This document shows, in pieces, positions 15,737 through 24,062 of a DNA stretch of 59,625 nt. The stretch spans positions 1-59,625 of the forward strand of contig DLHT01000002.1 of the NCBI GenBank assembly GCA_002483365.1, read 5' to 3'. The stretch's first letter is position 1, and every line of letters starts with the position of its first letter. Source of the stretch: Cellvibrio sp. UBA7661. Its GTDB lineage: Bacteria > Pseudomonadota > Gammaproteobacteria > Pseudomonadales > Cellvibrionaceae. A program made the position numbers and the translations under genes. Under the pieces are notes generated by a model. That model was not told the DNA's origin, ran no database searches, and was given only the letters and a program-made list of their open reading frames with translations.

Positions 15737-17266
15737 TTAAGCATCTGTAAGCAGATCACTTAGAGGTTCTATAGTAGTTTGTGTCATAGGTAAAAATAAT
15801 GTGAACACAGCTCCCTCTCCCGACTCACTCCGGGCGGTAATGATACCGCCGTGTCGCTCGATAATTTTTCGACACAACGCCAAGCCTATACCCGTGCCAG
15901 AATACTCATCTCGCCCATGAAGTCGCTGGAATAAACTGAACACGCGTTCTGCATATTGAGATTCAAAACCAATCCCTTGATCTGCAAACTGTATACGACA
16001 CCACATACGCGCATCATCAGCCAAAGGTGAAGCCAAATTCGCTTCACTTGTCACAGTAACAATCGGTCTATGTCCAGGCGCATGGAATTTCAAACTATTG
16101 GCAATTAAATTCATAAACACTTGTGCAATTTGGCTTCCGTCTGCTTCAATCACCGGAAGTGGATCTATATGCACCTGCGCGCCACTATCTTCAATTGCGT
16201 AATCAAGGTCATCCATAACCCTGTGTATAATTTCAGTCAAATTTTGGGGAACAAATGAACGCTGACTGGTCGTCACACGCGAAAAACTAAGCAAATCATC
16301 TATGAGTGCCGACATACGTTCCGATGCAGCCTGCATACGCAACACATAATCAGATCCCACCTCACCCAATTCGATGGAAAATTTCTGCTGCAGCCGATCG
16401 CCAAAGGCTCGAATTTTTCTTAATGGCTCTTGCAAGTCATGTGATGCCACAAAAGCAAACTCTTCAAGCTCCCTATTACTACGCTGCAACTCTTCCGAAT
16501 ATTGCAACAACGCTTGGGTGCGCACGCCTACCTTCTCTTCCAGTTCCACATTGGCTTTTGATAGCGCCACATTCAACTCGGCAACTTCGCTTGCATTGCG
16601 ATACCAGATATAAAAAATCCCCATCGATAAAAATAAACCAATACAATTGGCTAATAACAAAGCAACAACAATAAATTGACGATTCTCGGCAGCCACTATT
16701 TTATTTCTGTTTAGCTGCGATAATTCTTCGTTTTCCATTTCCTCTAGCAGCAGGGAAATGGTTCGCATTAATTCAACTCCCTCTTCTTTTTTCACTTCAC
16801 GCACTGCGGCACGTATTTTCTCCCGATCCGTCAACACCACTATCCTCTGCATTTCAGCGATTTTATTGAGCACATGTTTTTTAAGTGCCTCAAAACGAGC
16901 ACGTTGAACGGAATGCTCTTGCGTTGCAGCTTCAAGCTGGTCAAGAAGGTCATCTACCACTCGCAATGTTTTATGATAAGGAGCTAGATAATCTGCATCT
17001 TCCGTTAACAGGTAACCTCTTTGACTTGATTCCGCCGCCACTAATTCGCGACTCAAATCTTTAATCAAGTTAATCGTGAGTGAGGTATTGTTAATACTGA
17101 TGTTATTTTGGGTAATTAGGTCAATAGAACGATATGCAAGAACAGCACTTACAACAAAAAAAGTAATGGCTGCGGCAAGTGCCATTACCCAAACTGAATT
17201 GGGTAGTTTATTGATAATAAACTGGTTTAATGAACTGTTATTGGCGGCCTGATTTCCCTCCATCAC
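15737..17266 (-). CDS. CHASE3-domain sensor histidine kinase
   Basis: The 509-residue inner membrane kinase has a first membrane helix at about 24-46, a periplasmic CHASE3 domain (LIKDLSRELVAAESSQRGYLL to about 180), a second helix at about 195-218 and a coiled coil. The HisKA H-box is in FAFVASHDLQEPLRKIRAF, and the ATPase domain has VFMNLIANSLKF, DQGIGFESQYA and GTGIGLALCRKIIERHGG. The start is GTG 17266, overlapping the previous stop by one base, or the next codon ATG 17263. This HisKA subtype often signals to the Rcp1-like receiver encoded next. Confidence 0.9.
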   Translation of the reverse strand: MMEGNQAANNSSLNQFIINKLPNSVWVMALAAAITFFVVSAVLAYRSIDLITQNNISINNTSLTINLIKDLSRELVAAESSQRGYLLTEDADYLAPYHKTLRVVDDLLDQLEAATQEHSVQRARFEALKKHVLNKIAEMQRIVVLTDREKIRAAVREVKKEEGVELMRTISLLLEEMENEELSQLNRNKIVAAENRQFIVVALLLANCIGLFLSMGIFYIWYRNASEVAELNVALSKANVELEEKVGVRTQALLQYSEELQRSNRELEEFAFVASHDLQEPLRKIRAFGDRLQQKFSIELGEVGSDYVLRMQAASERMSALIDDLLSFSRVTTSQRSFVPQNLTEIIHRVMDDLDYAIEDSGAQVHIDPLPVIEADGSQIAQVFMNLIANSLKFHAPGHRPIVTVTSEANLASPLADDARMWCRIQFADQGIGFESQYAERVFSLFQRLHGRDEYSGTGIGLALCRKIIERHGGIITARSESGEGAVFTLFLPMTQTTIEPLSDLLTDA

Positions 17267-17493
17267 TAGCCCTCATCCTTGAGAGCGTCGGTTTTTACAA
17301 ATGTTGTATCCTGCAGCGTATCCAACAATTGACTACAGCGGTGACACTCGGACAAAATAATTTCAAATATACTGATTGCTTTGCGAATATCACCTGTGCG
17401 CTCAAGGGTTAGCTTGCCCAATTCTGCATTCACTGAAATGGTATTTAATGGATTACGTAAATCATGTACAAAGCGATTCTTTTCTCCGTCCAT
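17266..17493 (-). CDS. Stand-alone histidine kinase dimerisation (DHp/HisKA) mini-protein
   Basis: The 75-residue protein is essentially one HisKA hairpin. KNRFVHDLRNPLNTISVNAEL holds the H-box with His10 followed by Asp-Leu-Arg-Asn-Pro, and the rest is the second helix. There is no ATP-binding domain, transmembrane segment or receiver. The frame is intact, has an ATG after a usable ribosome site (GAGGAGTG), lies seven bases behind the sigma54 regulator and overlaps the CHASE3 kinase start. That points to a real coupled gene rather than debris. It may be phosphorylated by another kinase, or form mixed dimers with one. Confidence 0.65.
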   Translation of the reverse strand: MDGEKNRFVHDLRNPLNTISVNAELGKLTLERTGDIRKAISIFEIILSECHRCSQLLDTLQDTTFVKTDALKDEG

Positions 17494-17500
17494 ACACTCC

Positions 17501-18850
17501 TCATACTTCTACATCATTGTAACTATTCAACCGGTTATACAGTGTTTTGAGGCTGATACCCAAAACATCTGCAGCTTGTTTTTTGTCGCCATCAAAGTGT
17601 TTCAAGGTGGATTCAATTAACTCTCGCTCCACCTCTTCCACTGTTTTTCCAACACGAATGCCGGCTTGGGATTGTGGAGTAATTTTTGAAAAAGGTGATG
17701 TCAAATTATCGGGCAATACCAATAGCTGCCGCTGTTGATCTGCCATGATGTAGGCGCGATGGATAGCATGTCGCAGTTCACGCACATTACCGGGCCAATC
17801 ATATTCCATCAGACGTTTGAGCGATTCATCACTGATGCCTATATCACCCGCATATTCCAGATTAAAATTTGATAAAAAGTGCTGCACCAGCAAAGGAATA
17901 TCTTCTTTACGTGCACGCAATGGCGGTATGTGAATAGGAAATACTGCCAATCTAAAGTAAAGATCTTCGCGCAAACAGCCTTCTACCGCCATATCTTGTT
18001 CTGAGCGATTGGTTGCTGAAACAACACGGCACTCAATATCGACACTTGATGTAGAGCCAAGACGAGTCACCTTTTGGGTCTCCAACACACGCAAAAGATT
18101 GGGCTGTAAATCAATGGGCATTTCGGTGATTTCATCAAGAAACAGTGTGCCTTTATTGGCTTGCTCAAACACACCTATTTTACGGTGAGTCGCTCCAGTA
18201 AAAGCTCCTTTTTCATGGCCAAATAATTCACTGTTAATTAACTCGCGGGAAAAGGCACCGCAATTAGCGGCAACATATGCGCCTTCTATTTGGCTGGCAT
18301 AATGAATTGCGGCGGCAACCATTTCTTTGCCCACTCCGCTTTCACCTAACAACATTACATTGGCTTTAGTTGCCGAGACCCGCTCAATCATTTCATAGAC
18401 ACGCTGCATAGGTGCAGATTCACCCACCAAATGATTGAAATGTAAATTAACGGAGGGTTTTGTTTTTTGGCTGGAAGATATTTTTTCTTCAAATAAAGAT
18501 TCCAATTGCTGTAAATCAATTGGCTTAATCAAATAGCTTATATTGGATCCATATAAATTTTTGACTATTGATTTAATAGAGGGATGACCAGTGATTAATG
18601 TTATCTTGGTATTATGTTGCGCAGGTAAAGCTTCTAATAAATGTAGCCCACTACCATCAGGAAGAATCAAATCCAAAATCATATGCGTATACTGATTCGA
18701 CCCCATTAATTCCCGCGCTTGGGTCACGGAATCTGTCGCCGTAACATGGTGACCCAGTAAGCTGAGTAATTGTACTGTTGCATCAAGAAATCGCTTGTCA
18801 TCATCAACTAATAAGACTTCTGCCACTATCAATACCCTCATGTTGGCCAA
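17501..18850 (-). CDS. Sigma54-dependent NtrC-type response regulator
   Basis: A 449-residue regulator with a receiver at about 10-125 (VLLVDDDKRFLDATVQLLSL, phosphoacceptor Asp in LILDLILPDG), AAA+ ATPase at about 140-370 and a Fis helix-turn-helix at the end (KKQAADVLGISLKTLYNRLN). The ATPase shows GESGVGKE (Walker A), GAFTGATHRK (sigma54 contact loop) and GTLFLDEITEMP (Walker B). It should activate sigma54 promoters when phosphorylated. It opens the signalling run, just upstream of the DHp mini-protein and the CHASE3 kinase. A start at the ATG at 18841 is also possible. Confidence 0.92.
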   Translation of the reverse strand: MANMRVLIVAEVLLVDDDKRFLDATVQLLSLLGHHVTATDSVTQARELMGSNQYTHMILDLILPDGSGLHLLEALPAQHNTKITLITGHPSIKSIVKNLYGSNISYLIKPIDLQQLESLFEEKISSSQKTKPSVNLHFNHLVGESAPMQRVYEMIERVSATKANVMLLGESGVGKEMVAAAIHYASQIEGAYVAANCGAFSRELINSELFGHEKGAFTGATHRKIGVFEQANKGTLFLDEITEMPIDLQPNLLRVLETQKVTRLGSTSSVDIECRVVSATNRSEQDMAVEGCLREDLYFRLAVFPIHIPPLRARKEDIPLLVQHFLSNFNLEYAGDIGISDESLKRLMEYDWPGNVRELRHAIHRAYIMADQQRQLLVLPDNLTSPFSKITPQSQAGIRVGKTVEEVERELIESTLKHFDGDKKQAADVLGISLKTLYNRLNSYNDVEV

Positions 18851-18942
18851 CTAAGCATCCGGGCTCATTCTAGCATCAGTCAGATAAAATAAAGCAGTCT
18901 ATATAATCAACTTAGCGATGCAATTCACTATTTAGATGCCAA

Positions 18943-19185
18943 CTAAAACAGAGGCCACATTTTTAAATAGGGAAATAAAGAATAATAAAACTTATTCTTT
19001 ATAAATTTTGAAGGGGTTACTGTAAATCCAGCCACAGCACCAATGATAAACGGGGCGACGGCAAATGTAATAATAAATGAGGTAAATACCGGAACATTAA
19101 GCCTTATGTGCAACTGTTTTTGCAGTTCAGCCCTCTGCAGCAACAATCGATCATTCTTTTGTTTTATCTCTGTGATTAATTTCAT
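18943..19185 (-). CDS. Small membrane protein, unknown
   Basis: The 80-residue protein starts MKLITEIKQKNDRLLLQRAEL, an amphipathic or coiled-coil helix, then has one hydrophobic stretch (VFTSFIITFAVAPFIIGAVAG) and a basic aromatic tail. No family is recognised. The ATG at 19185 has GGAG eight bases upstream, which favours it over the longer frame. It overlaps the end of the holin-like gene by 35 bases and is the third member of a small membrane-protein run with DUF883. Confidence 0.6.
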   Translation of the reverse strand: MKLITEIKQKNDRLLLQRAELQKQLHIRLNVPVFTSFIITFAVAPFIIGAVAGFTVTPSKFIKNKFYYSLFPYLKMWPLF

Positions 19186-19663
19186 ACTGAACGCTCCGTA
19201 CAAAATCAGTAACTTGTTTACGCGTGTATGGAAAAGCCATACGCTCGCGGTATTTCACAAACAGCCAACGACTACCAATCAATAACAATACCTGCAACAT
19301 AAAGAACATAAGCAATCCATATCCAATCTGATTGGTGACCGCCACCACCGACCATGAAACAAGCGCAGAAAATGCACACCAGGTTAATAATATGATCGGC
19401 ATCATTAACAGCCACAACATCATCAACTTAGGCAATGTACGTACAGCAAGCGATGCCTCCGCACGAGCCAAATCAAAAATACCACTCATGACACTTATAA
19501 ATTGCTCACCCAAACCAATAGTTTGCGCCACATCCGACTCCAGCCGGGAAGCACTCATTAATGATTCATCATCAAGAAGCTTTTCATCGGTATCGGCAGG
19601 ATTAAATCTCTCACGGGGCGCGAACGCCCCGTGAGAAATTTCACTTCGGCCAGAATGTTTCAT
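19151..19663 (-). CDS. Phage holin-like / DUF1469-type inner membrane protein
   Basis: The 170-residue protein has a charged N-terminal region of about 60 residues, then two close hydrophobic segments (LMMLWLLMMPIILLTWCAFSAL and IGYGLLMFFMLQVLLLIGS) joined by a short loop, the layout of the phage holin superfamily III and DUF1469 proteins. These are commonly encoded beside DUF883 (YqjD/ElaB-like) proteins, as here, and are not true lysis holins. The role is unknown; the E. coli yqjD-yqjE cluster is the nearest parallel. The start was put at ATG 19663, eleven bases behind the DUF883 stop. Confidence 0.65.
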   Translation of the reverse strand: MKHSGRSEISHGAFAPRERFNPADTDEKLLDDESLMSASRLESDVAQTIGLGEQFISVMSGIFDLARAEASLAVRTLPKLMMLWLLMMPIILLTWCAFSALVSWSVVAVTNQIGYGLLMFFMLQVLLLIGSRWLFVKYRERMAFPYTRKQVTDFVRSVQYEINHRDKTKE

Positions 19664-19673
19664 GGCAACAAAC

Positions 19674-19967
19674 TCACGAGCGGCGCTGTAACAAGTGTGA
19701 CACCAACCAGCCTGCAGCAAACGCAACTGCCACAGTTACCATTGGTTTGCCTCTCACCACTTCTTCGGCTTTTTCTTCCAACTCAATTGCGCGCGCTTTT
19801 CCCTCATTTAAACGCACTTTGGCATTGGCTGCAGTGGCACTTCCTATTGAACCAACCGCATCATAGATACTGGAAGTTGCTTCTTTAAACTGGGCAATCG
19901 CTTCCGACATAGAAATATCATCCAACTTACCATTTTCAGTACTTTTTACAGAAGTATGCGTAGCCAT
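19674..19967 (-). CDS. DUF883 (YqjD/ElaB-like) membrane-anchored protein
   Basis: The 97-residue protein shows the DUF883 pattern: a helical N-terminal half rich in Ala, Glu and Lys (ATSSIYDAVGSIG, GKARAIELEEKAEEVVR), then one C-terminal membrane segment KPMVTVAVAFAAGWLVSHLLQRR ending in basic residues. E. coli relatives sit in the inner membrane, bind stationary-phase ribosomes and belong to the stress response; this function is carried over from the family. It leads the small membrane run and is probably transcribed with the holin-like gene. Confidence 0.8.
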   Translation of the reverse strand: MATHTSVKSTENGKLDDISMSEAIAQFKEATSSIYDAVGSIGSATAANAKVRLNEGKARAIELEEKAEEVVRGKPMVTVAVAFAAGWLVSHLLQRRS

Positions 19968-20068
19968 AATTATTACCTCTCATTGATAAAAAAGTAGATA
20001 CTATTCAGATTATGCATTTCATCAAGATATCGCATTAGCCATCATCAATGACTAGCTATTAACAATCA

Positions 20069-20230
20069 CTAGAGCCGACGACGACCAAATATAAGCGACA
20101 GAATAAAAAGCACGAGAAACACAAAGAACAATATCTGTGCAATACCTGTTGCCGCACCTGCAATACCACCAAAACCCAACAATCCAGCTATGATAGCAAC
20201 CACAAAAAATACTAATGAATAATAAAGCAT
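20069..20230 (-). CDS. DUF1328 family small membrane protein
   Basis: This 53-residue gene is in a frame other than the longer open frame at the same place. It translates as MLYYSLVFFVVAIIAGLLGF, then GGIAGAATGIAQILFFVFLV and LFILSLIFGRRRL, an excellent match to DUF1328: two membrane helices around a Gly/Ala-rich hairpin and a basic end. GGAGAA lies five bases before the ATG. Relatives are small, stress-associated membrane proteins without established activity. It fits with DUF883 and BON genes around it. Confidence 0.85.
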   Translation of the reverse strand: MLYYSLVFFVVAIIAGLLGFGGIAGAATGIAQILFFVFLVLFILSLIFGRRRL

Positions 20231-20604
20231 AATATTCTCCTTTTTTGGTGTTCACATTAATCCCTTCAACGAACATGCCAACTTATTATTTTTATAAAAA
20301 ACCAACAAACAAAAGGCCGTCATAGAAAAATTAAATATTTTCCATAACAACTCATTGAAAAATATTCAAAATAAAGAAAATATTACACGAAAAATAGAAT
20401 ACAAATTCAAAATAACTTGATTAATTAATTTCATAATTTTTTATTTATCCTTTTAAAGAGCCAATTAATAATTATTTAAAAACCGCCACTCTAAAAATTG
20501 GCATGAAATCAGCAATGTTTCTAAATGTGATATTTCTTATCGCATATTTTCAAAACACCTATTTTTCATTTTTCTGAAAAAACGGTTACTTAAAGGAGAA
20601 AGTT
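20231..20604. other. AT-rich intergenic region between DUF1328 and the BON gene
   Basis: This stretch separates two divergent genes and is very AT-rich. Apart from AAAGGAGAAAG immediately before the BON start, which is a strong ribosome site, I see no gene, clear palindrome or structured RNA. Promoters of both genes must lie here, but no box pair is convincing. Confidence 0.5.
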
Positions 20605-21288
20605 ATGAAAACAACATTATTATCTTTGCGCTCTACGGCAATCTCTTTAAGCACTCTGGCATTAATTGCATCTATGTCGACCTCTGCCAACAACAATACA
20701 GAAAAAACGTACCAGGAAAGAACTTACTCAGAAAAAAGAAGTGCTGCAGAGTTTTGGGCCGACTTTAAACAAGACAGCAAACAAACCTGGCAAGACAGCA
20801 AAGCGGCATTTAAGGATGGCTGGATTGAGAGCAAGCTGGAAACAGCATTAATCCTCAATGCACATCTCAGCGCCAGCAAAATTGATATTCAAGTAGATAA
20901 AGATAGAGCGACGCTCGACGGAGAAGTTCACTCCAATATTGAAAAGGAGCTCGCTGAAAATATTGCCTTGGGTGTCGAAGGTATTGATTCAGTCAGTAAC
21001 AATCTCAAAGTTGTTGAGAAACCCACCAAAACAGCAGTGTCATCTACCCCTAAAGGTAGAAGTTTTGCGCAATATGTTGCCGACGTCTCGACAACCGCAG
21101 CTATCAAGACAGAGCTGCTTGCATCTGAAAATATTAAAGGGCTTTCAATTGATGTAGACACACTTAATGACAAGGTCACGCTTTCCGGACACGTCAGAAC
21201 CCTGGAAGAGAAGGCGCTGGCACAAGCAATTGCCGCCAAGCATGATAACGTCAAAGGTGTCGTAAATAACCTGCAGGTTAAATCCTGA
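20605..21288 (+). CDS. Periplasmic protein with two BON domains (OsmY-like)
   Basis: The 227-residue protein has an export signal (MKTTLLSLRSTAISLSTLAL then ASMSTSANN) and two BON domains: about 71-140 (LETALILNAHLSASKIDIQV, ATLDGEVHSNIEKELAENIAL) and about 158-227 (IKTELLASENIKGLSIDVDT, VTLSGHVRTLEEKALAQAIA). BON domains bind phospholipid surfaces, and OsmY-type proteins protect the periplasm in osmotic stress. It is well expressed by its ribosome site. It is divergent from DUF1328 and close to DUF883, suggesting a shared stress role. A short hairpin GGGGCA-TTAAT-TGCCCC follows at 21324-21340 without a T-run. Confidence 0.88.
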   Translation: MKTTLLSLRSTAISLSTLALIASMSTSANNNTEKTYQERTYSEKRSAAEFWADFKQDSKQTWQDSKAAFKDGWIESKLETALILNAHLSASKIDIQVDKDRATLDGEVHSNIEKELAENIALGVEGIDSVSNNLKVVEKPTKTAVSSTPKGRSFAQYVADVSTTAAIKTELLASENIKGLSIDVDTLNDKVTLSGHVRTLEEKALAQAIAAKHDNVKGVVNNLQVKS

Positions 21289-21455
21289 AAAACCGGTGAA
21301 AGCATTGCGTAAAGTTATGGATAGGGGCATTAATTGCCCCCTTCCACTAAAACCAAAAATAACTTTAAATACAGTAGCTTATATTAAATATTTAAAAAAA
21401 ATATAAAGTTATCCAATAGTTAAGCACTCATTCAGCTACATTTTAGGCTTTATCC

Positions 21456-22589
21456 ATGCCGAGTAATGGTTTAGTCTTACTTTTCAACGAGTCACAAGAG
21501 CTTATTAACCACTTGAACACCAAGGTTATAAACCCACCCGAAATTGTCATCCAACCATTAACGTTGGAACCCAGTGATAGCCGTCGCCTTGCCAATCTTA
21601 ATGGTCTGCTTGGCCAGCATCTGCGACAGATTGAAGACCGCCTCGATATTGAAATACGCAATCGTGGATCTGAATTTCAACTGGTTGGCCCCGCCGATAA
21701 AACACGGGCGGCCGCCGAATTGCTCCGCAACCTCTATGAATTTACCGGGCACAGTGAACTCACGCCCGATGAAGTCCATCTCGCCCTGCAAACCTCAGGA
21801 ATAGAACAACTTATGCAACAACTCGATAACGCCGGGCTTACTGCGATTGATGACGTAGTAACCGATGCTGTCCATGCAGAAAAAGCCAGCGCCGACGAGG
21901 GCGGAATCACTCTGATTCGCACCAAAAAATGCACAATCAAACCGCGCGGACTCAACCAACAACGCTATGTGCGCGCCGTACAAAAACACGACATCAATTT
22001 CGGCATTGGCCCAGCCGGTACCGGCAAAACCTATCTTGCCGTTGCCTGCGCGGTAGAAGCGCTTCTTAAAAATGAGATTGAACGTATTTTATTGGTGCGC
22101 CCTGCTGTAGAGGCAGGTGAAAAACTCGGCTTTTTGCCGGGCGATCTTGCCCAAAAAGTAGACCCTTATTTGCGCCCACTGTATGACGCCCTGTTTGAGA
22201 TGCTTGGCTTTGATACCGTAGGTAAACTCATGGAACGCGGCGTGATTGAAGTTGCCCCCCTGGCGTTCATGCGCGGCCGTACCCTGAACAATTCATTTGT
22301 CATTCTGGATGAGAGCCAAAACACCACCCGTGAGCAGATGAAAATGTTCCTCACGCGTATTGGTTTTGGAACTACTGCCGTCATTACCGGCGACCCAACC
22401 CAAATCGACTTGCCACGCGGCATGGCATCAGGGTTGCGCCATGCTATTGAGGTGCTGGATAACGTTAACGGTATCAGCTTTACCCATTTCACGTCCAAAG
22501 ATGTTGTACGCCACCCTATTGTCCAGCGGATTGTCGAGGCCTATGACGCCTTTGAGCAGAAAAATCCAAAACCGGATGATGCGCGCTAA
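21456..22589 (+). CDS. ybeZ: PhoH-like ATPase YbeZ
   Basis: The 377-residue protein has an N-terminal RNA-binding-like region (about 30-110, LTLEPSDSRRLANLNGLLGQ) and a PhoH ATPase core: FGIGPAGTGKTYLAVACAV (Walker A), FVILDESQNTTREQMKMFLTR (Walker B) and VVRHPIVQRIVEAYD. YbeZ works with the endoribonuclease YbeY in rRNA and ribosome quality control. The first 30 residues exceed the E. coli protein, and the ribosome site before ATG 21456 is weak, so the real start may be further in. It stops two bases before ybeY. Confidence 0.93.
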   Translation: MPSNGLVLLFNESQELINHLNTKVINPPEIVIQPLTLEPSDSRRLANLNGLLGQHLRQIEDRLDIEIRNRGSEFQLVGPADKTRAAAELLRNLYEFTGHSELTPDEVHLALQTSGIEQLMQQLDNAGLTAIDDVVTDAVHAEKASADEGGITLIRTKKCTIKPRGLNQQRYVRAVQKHDINFGIGPAGTGKTYLAVACAVEALLKNEIERILLVRPAVEAGEKLGFLPGDLAQKVDPYLRPLYDALFEMLGFDTVGKLMERGVIEVAPLAFMRGRTLNNSFVILDESQNTTREQMKMFLTRIGFGTTAVITGDPTQIDLPRGMASGLRHAIEVLDNVNGISFTHFTSKDVVRHPIVQRIVEAYDAFEQKNPKPDDAR

Positions 22590-22591
22590 TC

Positions 22592-23059
22592 ATGGGCTAC
22601 CGCATAGATATCGAAAACAACAGCAAAAGCCAGCAGGTGCCGTCTGCCGCCGAACTGGAACGCTGGATTAGCGCTGCACTGGATAGCCAGAAGCTTGAAG
22701 ATGCCGAGGTGAGCCTCTATATCGTTGATGAAGAGGAAGGACAAGAATTGAATTGCGAGTATCGCGGCAAAGACTATCCCACCAACGTCTTGTCTTTTCC
22801 GGCAGATATACCCGAAGAAGTGGGCGTGCCTTTGTTGGGCGATTTAGTGGTGTGTGCCCCTGTCGTTGAACGCGAAGCGGCTGAGCAGGATAAAACCCTG
22901 GCGGCACACTGGGCGCATATGCTGGTGCACGGCAGCCTGCATTTATTGGGCTTTGATCATATTGAGGATGCCGAAGCCGAAGAGATGGAAGCGCTGGAAA
23001 CTGAAATTATCACCGGGCTGGGCTATCCAGCTCCTTATCAAGAACTTACAGCAGAATAA
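22592..23059 (+). CDS. ybeY: Endoribonuclease YbeY
   Basis: The 155-residue protein has the metal-binding H-x3-H-x5-H motif in HGSLHLLGFDH near residue 112 and the substrate-pocket Arg in CEYRGKDYPTNVLSFP. YbeY trims 16S rRNA at its 3' end and takes part in ribosome quality control. The gene follows ybeZ by two bases and precedes corC, the conserved order of this operon. The length is normal for the family. Confidence 0.95.
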   Translation: MGYRIDIENNSKSQQVPSAAELERWISAALDSQKLEDAEVSLYIVDEEEGQELNCEYRGKDYPTNVLSFPADIPEEVGVPLLGDLVVCAPVVEREAAEQDKTLAAHWAHMLVHGSLHLLGFDHIEDAEAEEMEALETEIITGLGYPAPYQELTAE

Positions 23060-23079
23060 AAACCTTGGGAATTAGCATC

Positions 23080-23970
23080 ATGTCGGACGACCATCCGAGT
23101 AGCAGCACTACTGAAAAACACGAACGCACCGATAAACACGAGCGCGCTGACAAACAAGAACGCTCGTGGTTGGATAAAGTACTCCATGCTTTCAGCGCGG
23201 AACCAAAGTCCCGTGATGAACTGTTAGAAATTATCAAAGATGCAGCCGACAACCAGTTACTCGATCAGGAAGCCCTGAGTATTATCGAGGGAGCACTGGA
23301 TGTATCCTCCCTGCAAGCACGCGAAATTATGGTGCCGCGCTCCCATATCGTCGCTATCCGCCTGGAAGACTCCCCGCAAGAATATCTCCCTCAGTTAATT
23401 GAGTCTGGCCACTCGCGCTTTCCGGTGATTGGCGAAAACATTGACGACGTAAAAGGCATCCTGCTGGCAAAAGATTTACTTCCGCTTGCATTGCGCGGTA
23501 CCGATAACTTCAATCTGGAAACCATTTTGCGCCCGGTCACGATAGTGCCGGAAAGTAAGCGGGTTAACATTTTGCTGCGCGAATTCCGCGAAAACCGCAA
23601 CCATATGGCGTTAGTGATGGACGAATATGGTGGTATTACTGGCCTGCTGACTATTGAAGATATTCTTGAAGAGATTGTCGGTGAAATTGAAGATGAAACC
23701 GACCAGGAAGAAGCAACAGACTTTATCAAACGGGTGAGCGAAAATGATTACATCATCAAGGCGCTTACACCCATCGAAGATTTCAACGAATTTTTCAAAA
23801 CTGAATTAAGTGATAACGATTTTGATACTATTGGCGGTATCTTAATGCAGGAGTTTGGTCATCTACCCAAGCGCAATGAAGTTGTGCAGGTAGACAATAT
23901 GCAATTCCGTGTACTCTATGCCGACAACCGCCAAGTACATTTGTTGCGAATGACCATACTGCCTGAATAA
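23080..23970 (+). CDS. corC: CorC/YbeX CBS-domain transporter-associated protein
   Basis: The 296-residue protein opens with a polar repeat of KHERTD/KHERAD/KQERS, then two CBS domains (EIMVPRSHIVAIRLEDSP at about 65 to 185, with MDEYGGITGLLTIEDILEEIVGEIEDETD) and the CorC_HlyC C-terminal domain (about 205-290, TIGGILMQEFGHLPKRNEVV). It has no membrane part. It is linked to magnesium and cobalt handling in enterobacteria and to ribosome function through ybeXYZ. The start at ATG 23080 was chosen over an upstream ATG because the family begins there. Confidence 0.9.
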   Translation: MSDDHPSSSTTEKHERTDKHERADKQERSWLDKVLHAFSAEPKSRDELLEIIKDAADNQLLDQEALSIIEGALDVSSLQAREIMVPRSHIVAIRLEDSPQEYLPQLIESGHSRFPVIGENIDDVKGILLAKDLLPLALRGTDNFNLETILRPVTIVPESKRVNILLREFRENRNHMALVMDEYGGITGLLTIEDILEEIVGEIEDETDQEEATDFIKRVSENDYIIKALTPIEDFNEFFKTELSDNDFDTIGGILMQEFGHLPKRNEVVQVDNMQFRVLYADNRQVHLLRMTILPE

Positions 23971-24007
23971 CTTCTCTGGCAATGAATTGCATTCAGCCGT
24001 AACAGAA

Positions 24008-24034
24008 AATCCCGCCATCAGGCGGGATTTTTTT
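24008..24034 (+). terminator. Rho-independent terminator between corC and lnt
   Basis: AATCCCGCC-ATCA-GGCGGGATTTTTTT is a perfect hairpin with a long T-run, 37 bases behind the corC stop. It could attenuate read-through to lnt, which is usually in the same operon. Confidence 0.85.
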
Positions 24035-24062
24035 AAGCCTACAACCAACCGATAATAATACT

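Noticed and set aside
20052..20276. 74-codon minus-strand frame at the DUF1328 position
   Set aside because: The DUF1328 product is in a different frame with a better ribosome site.
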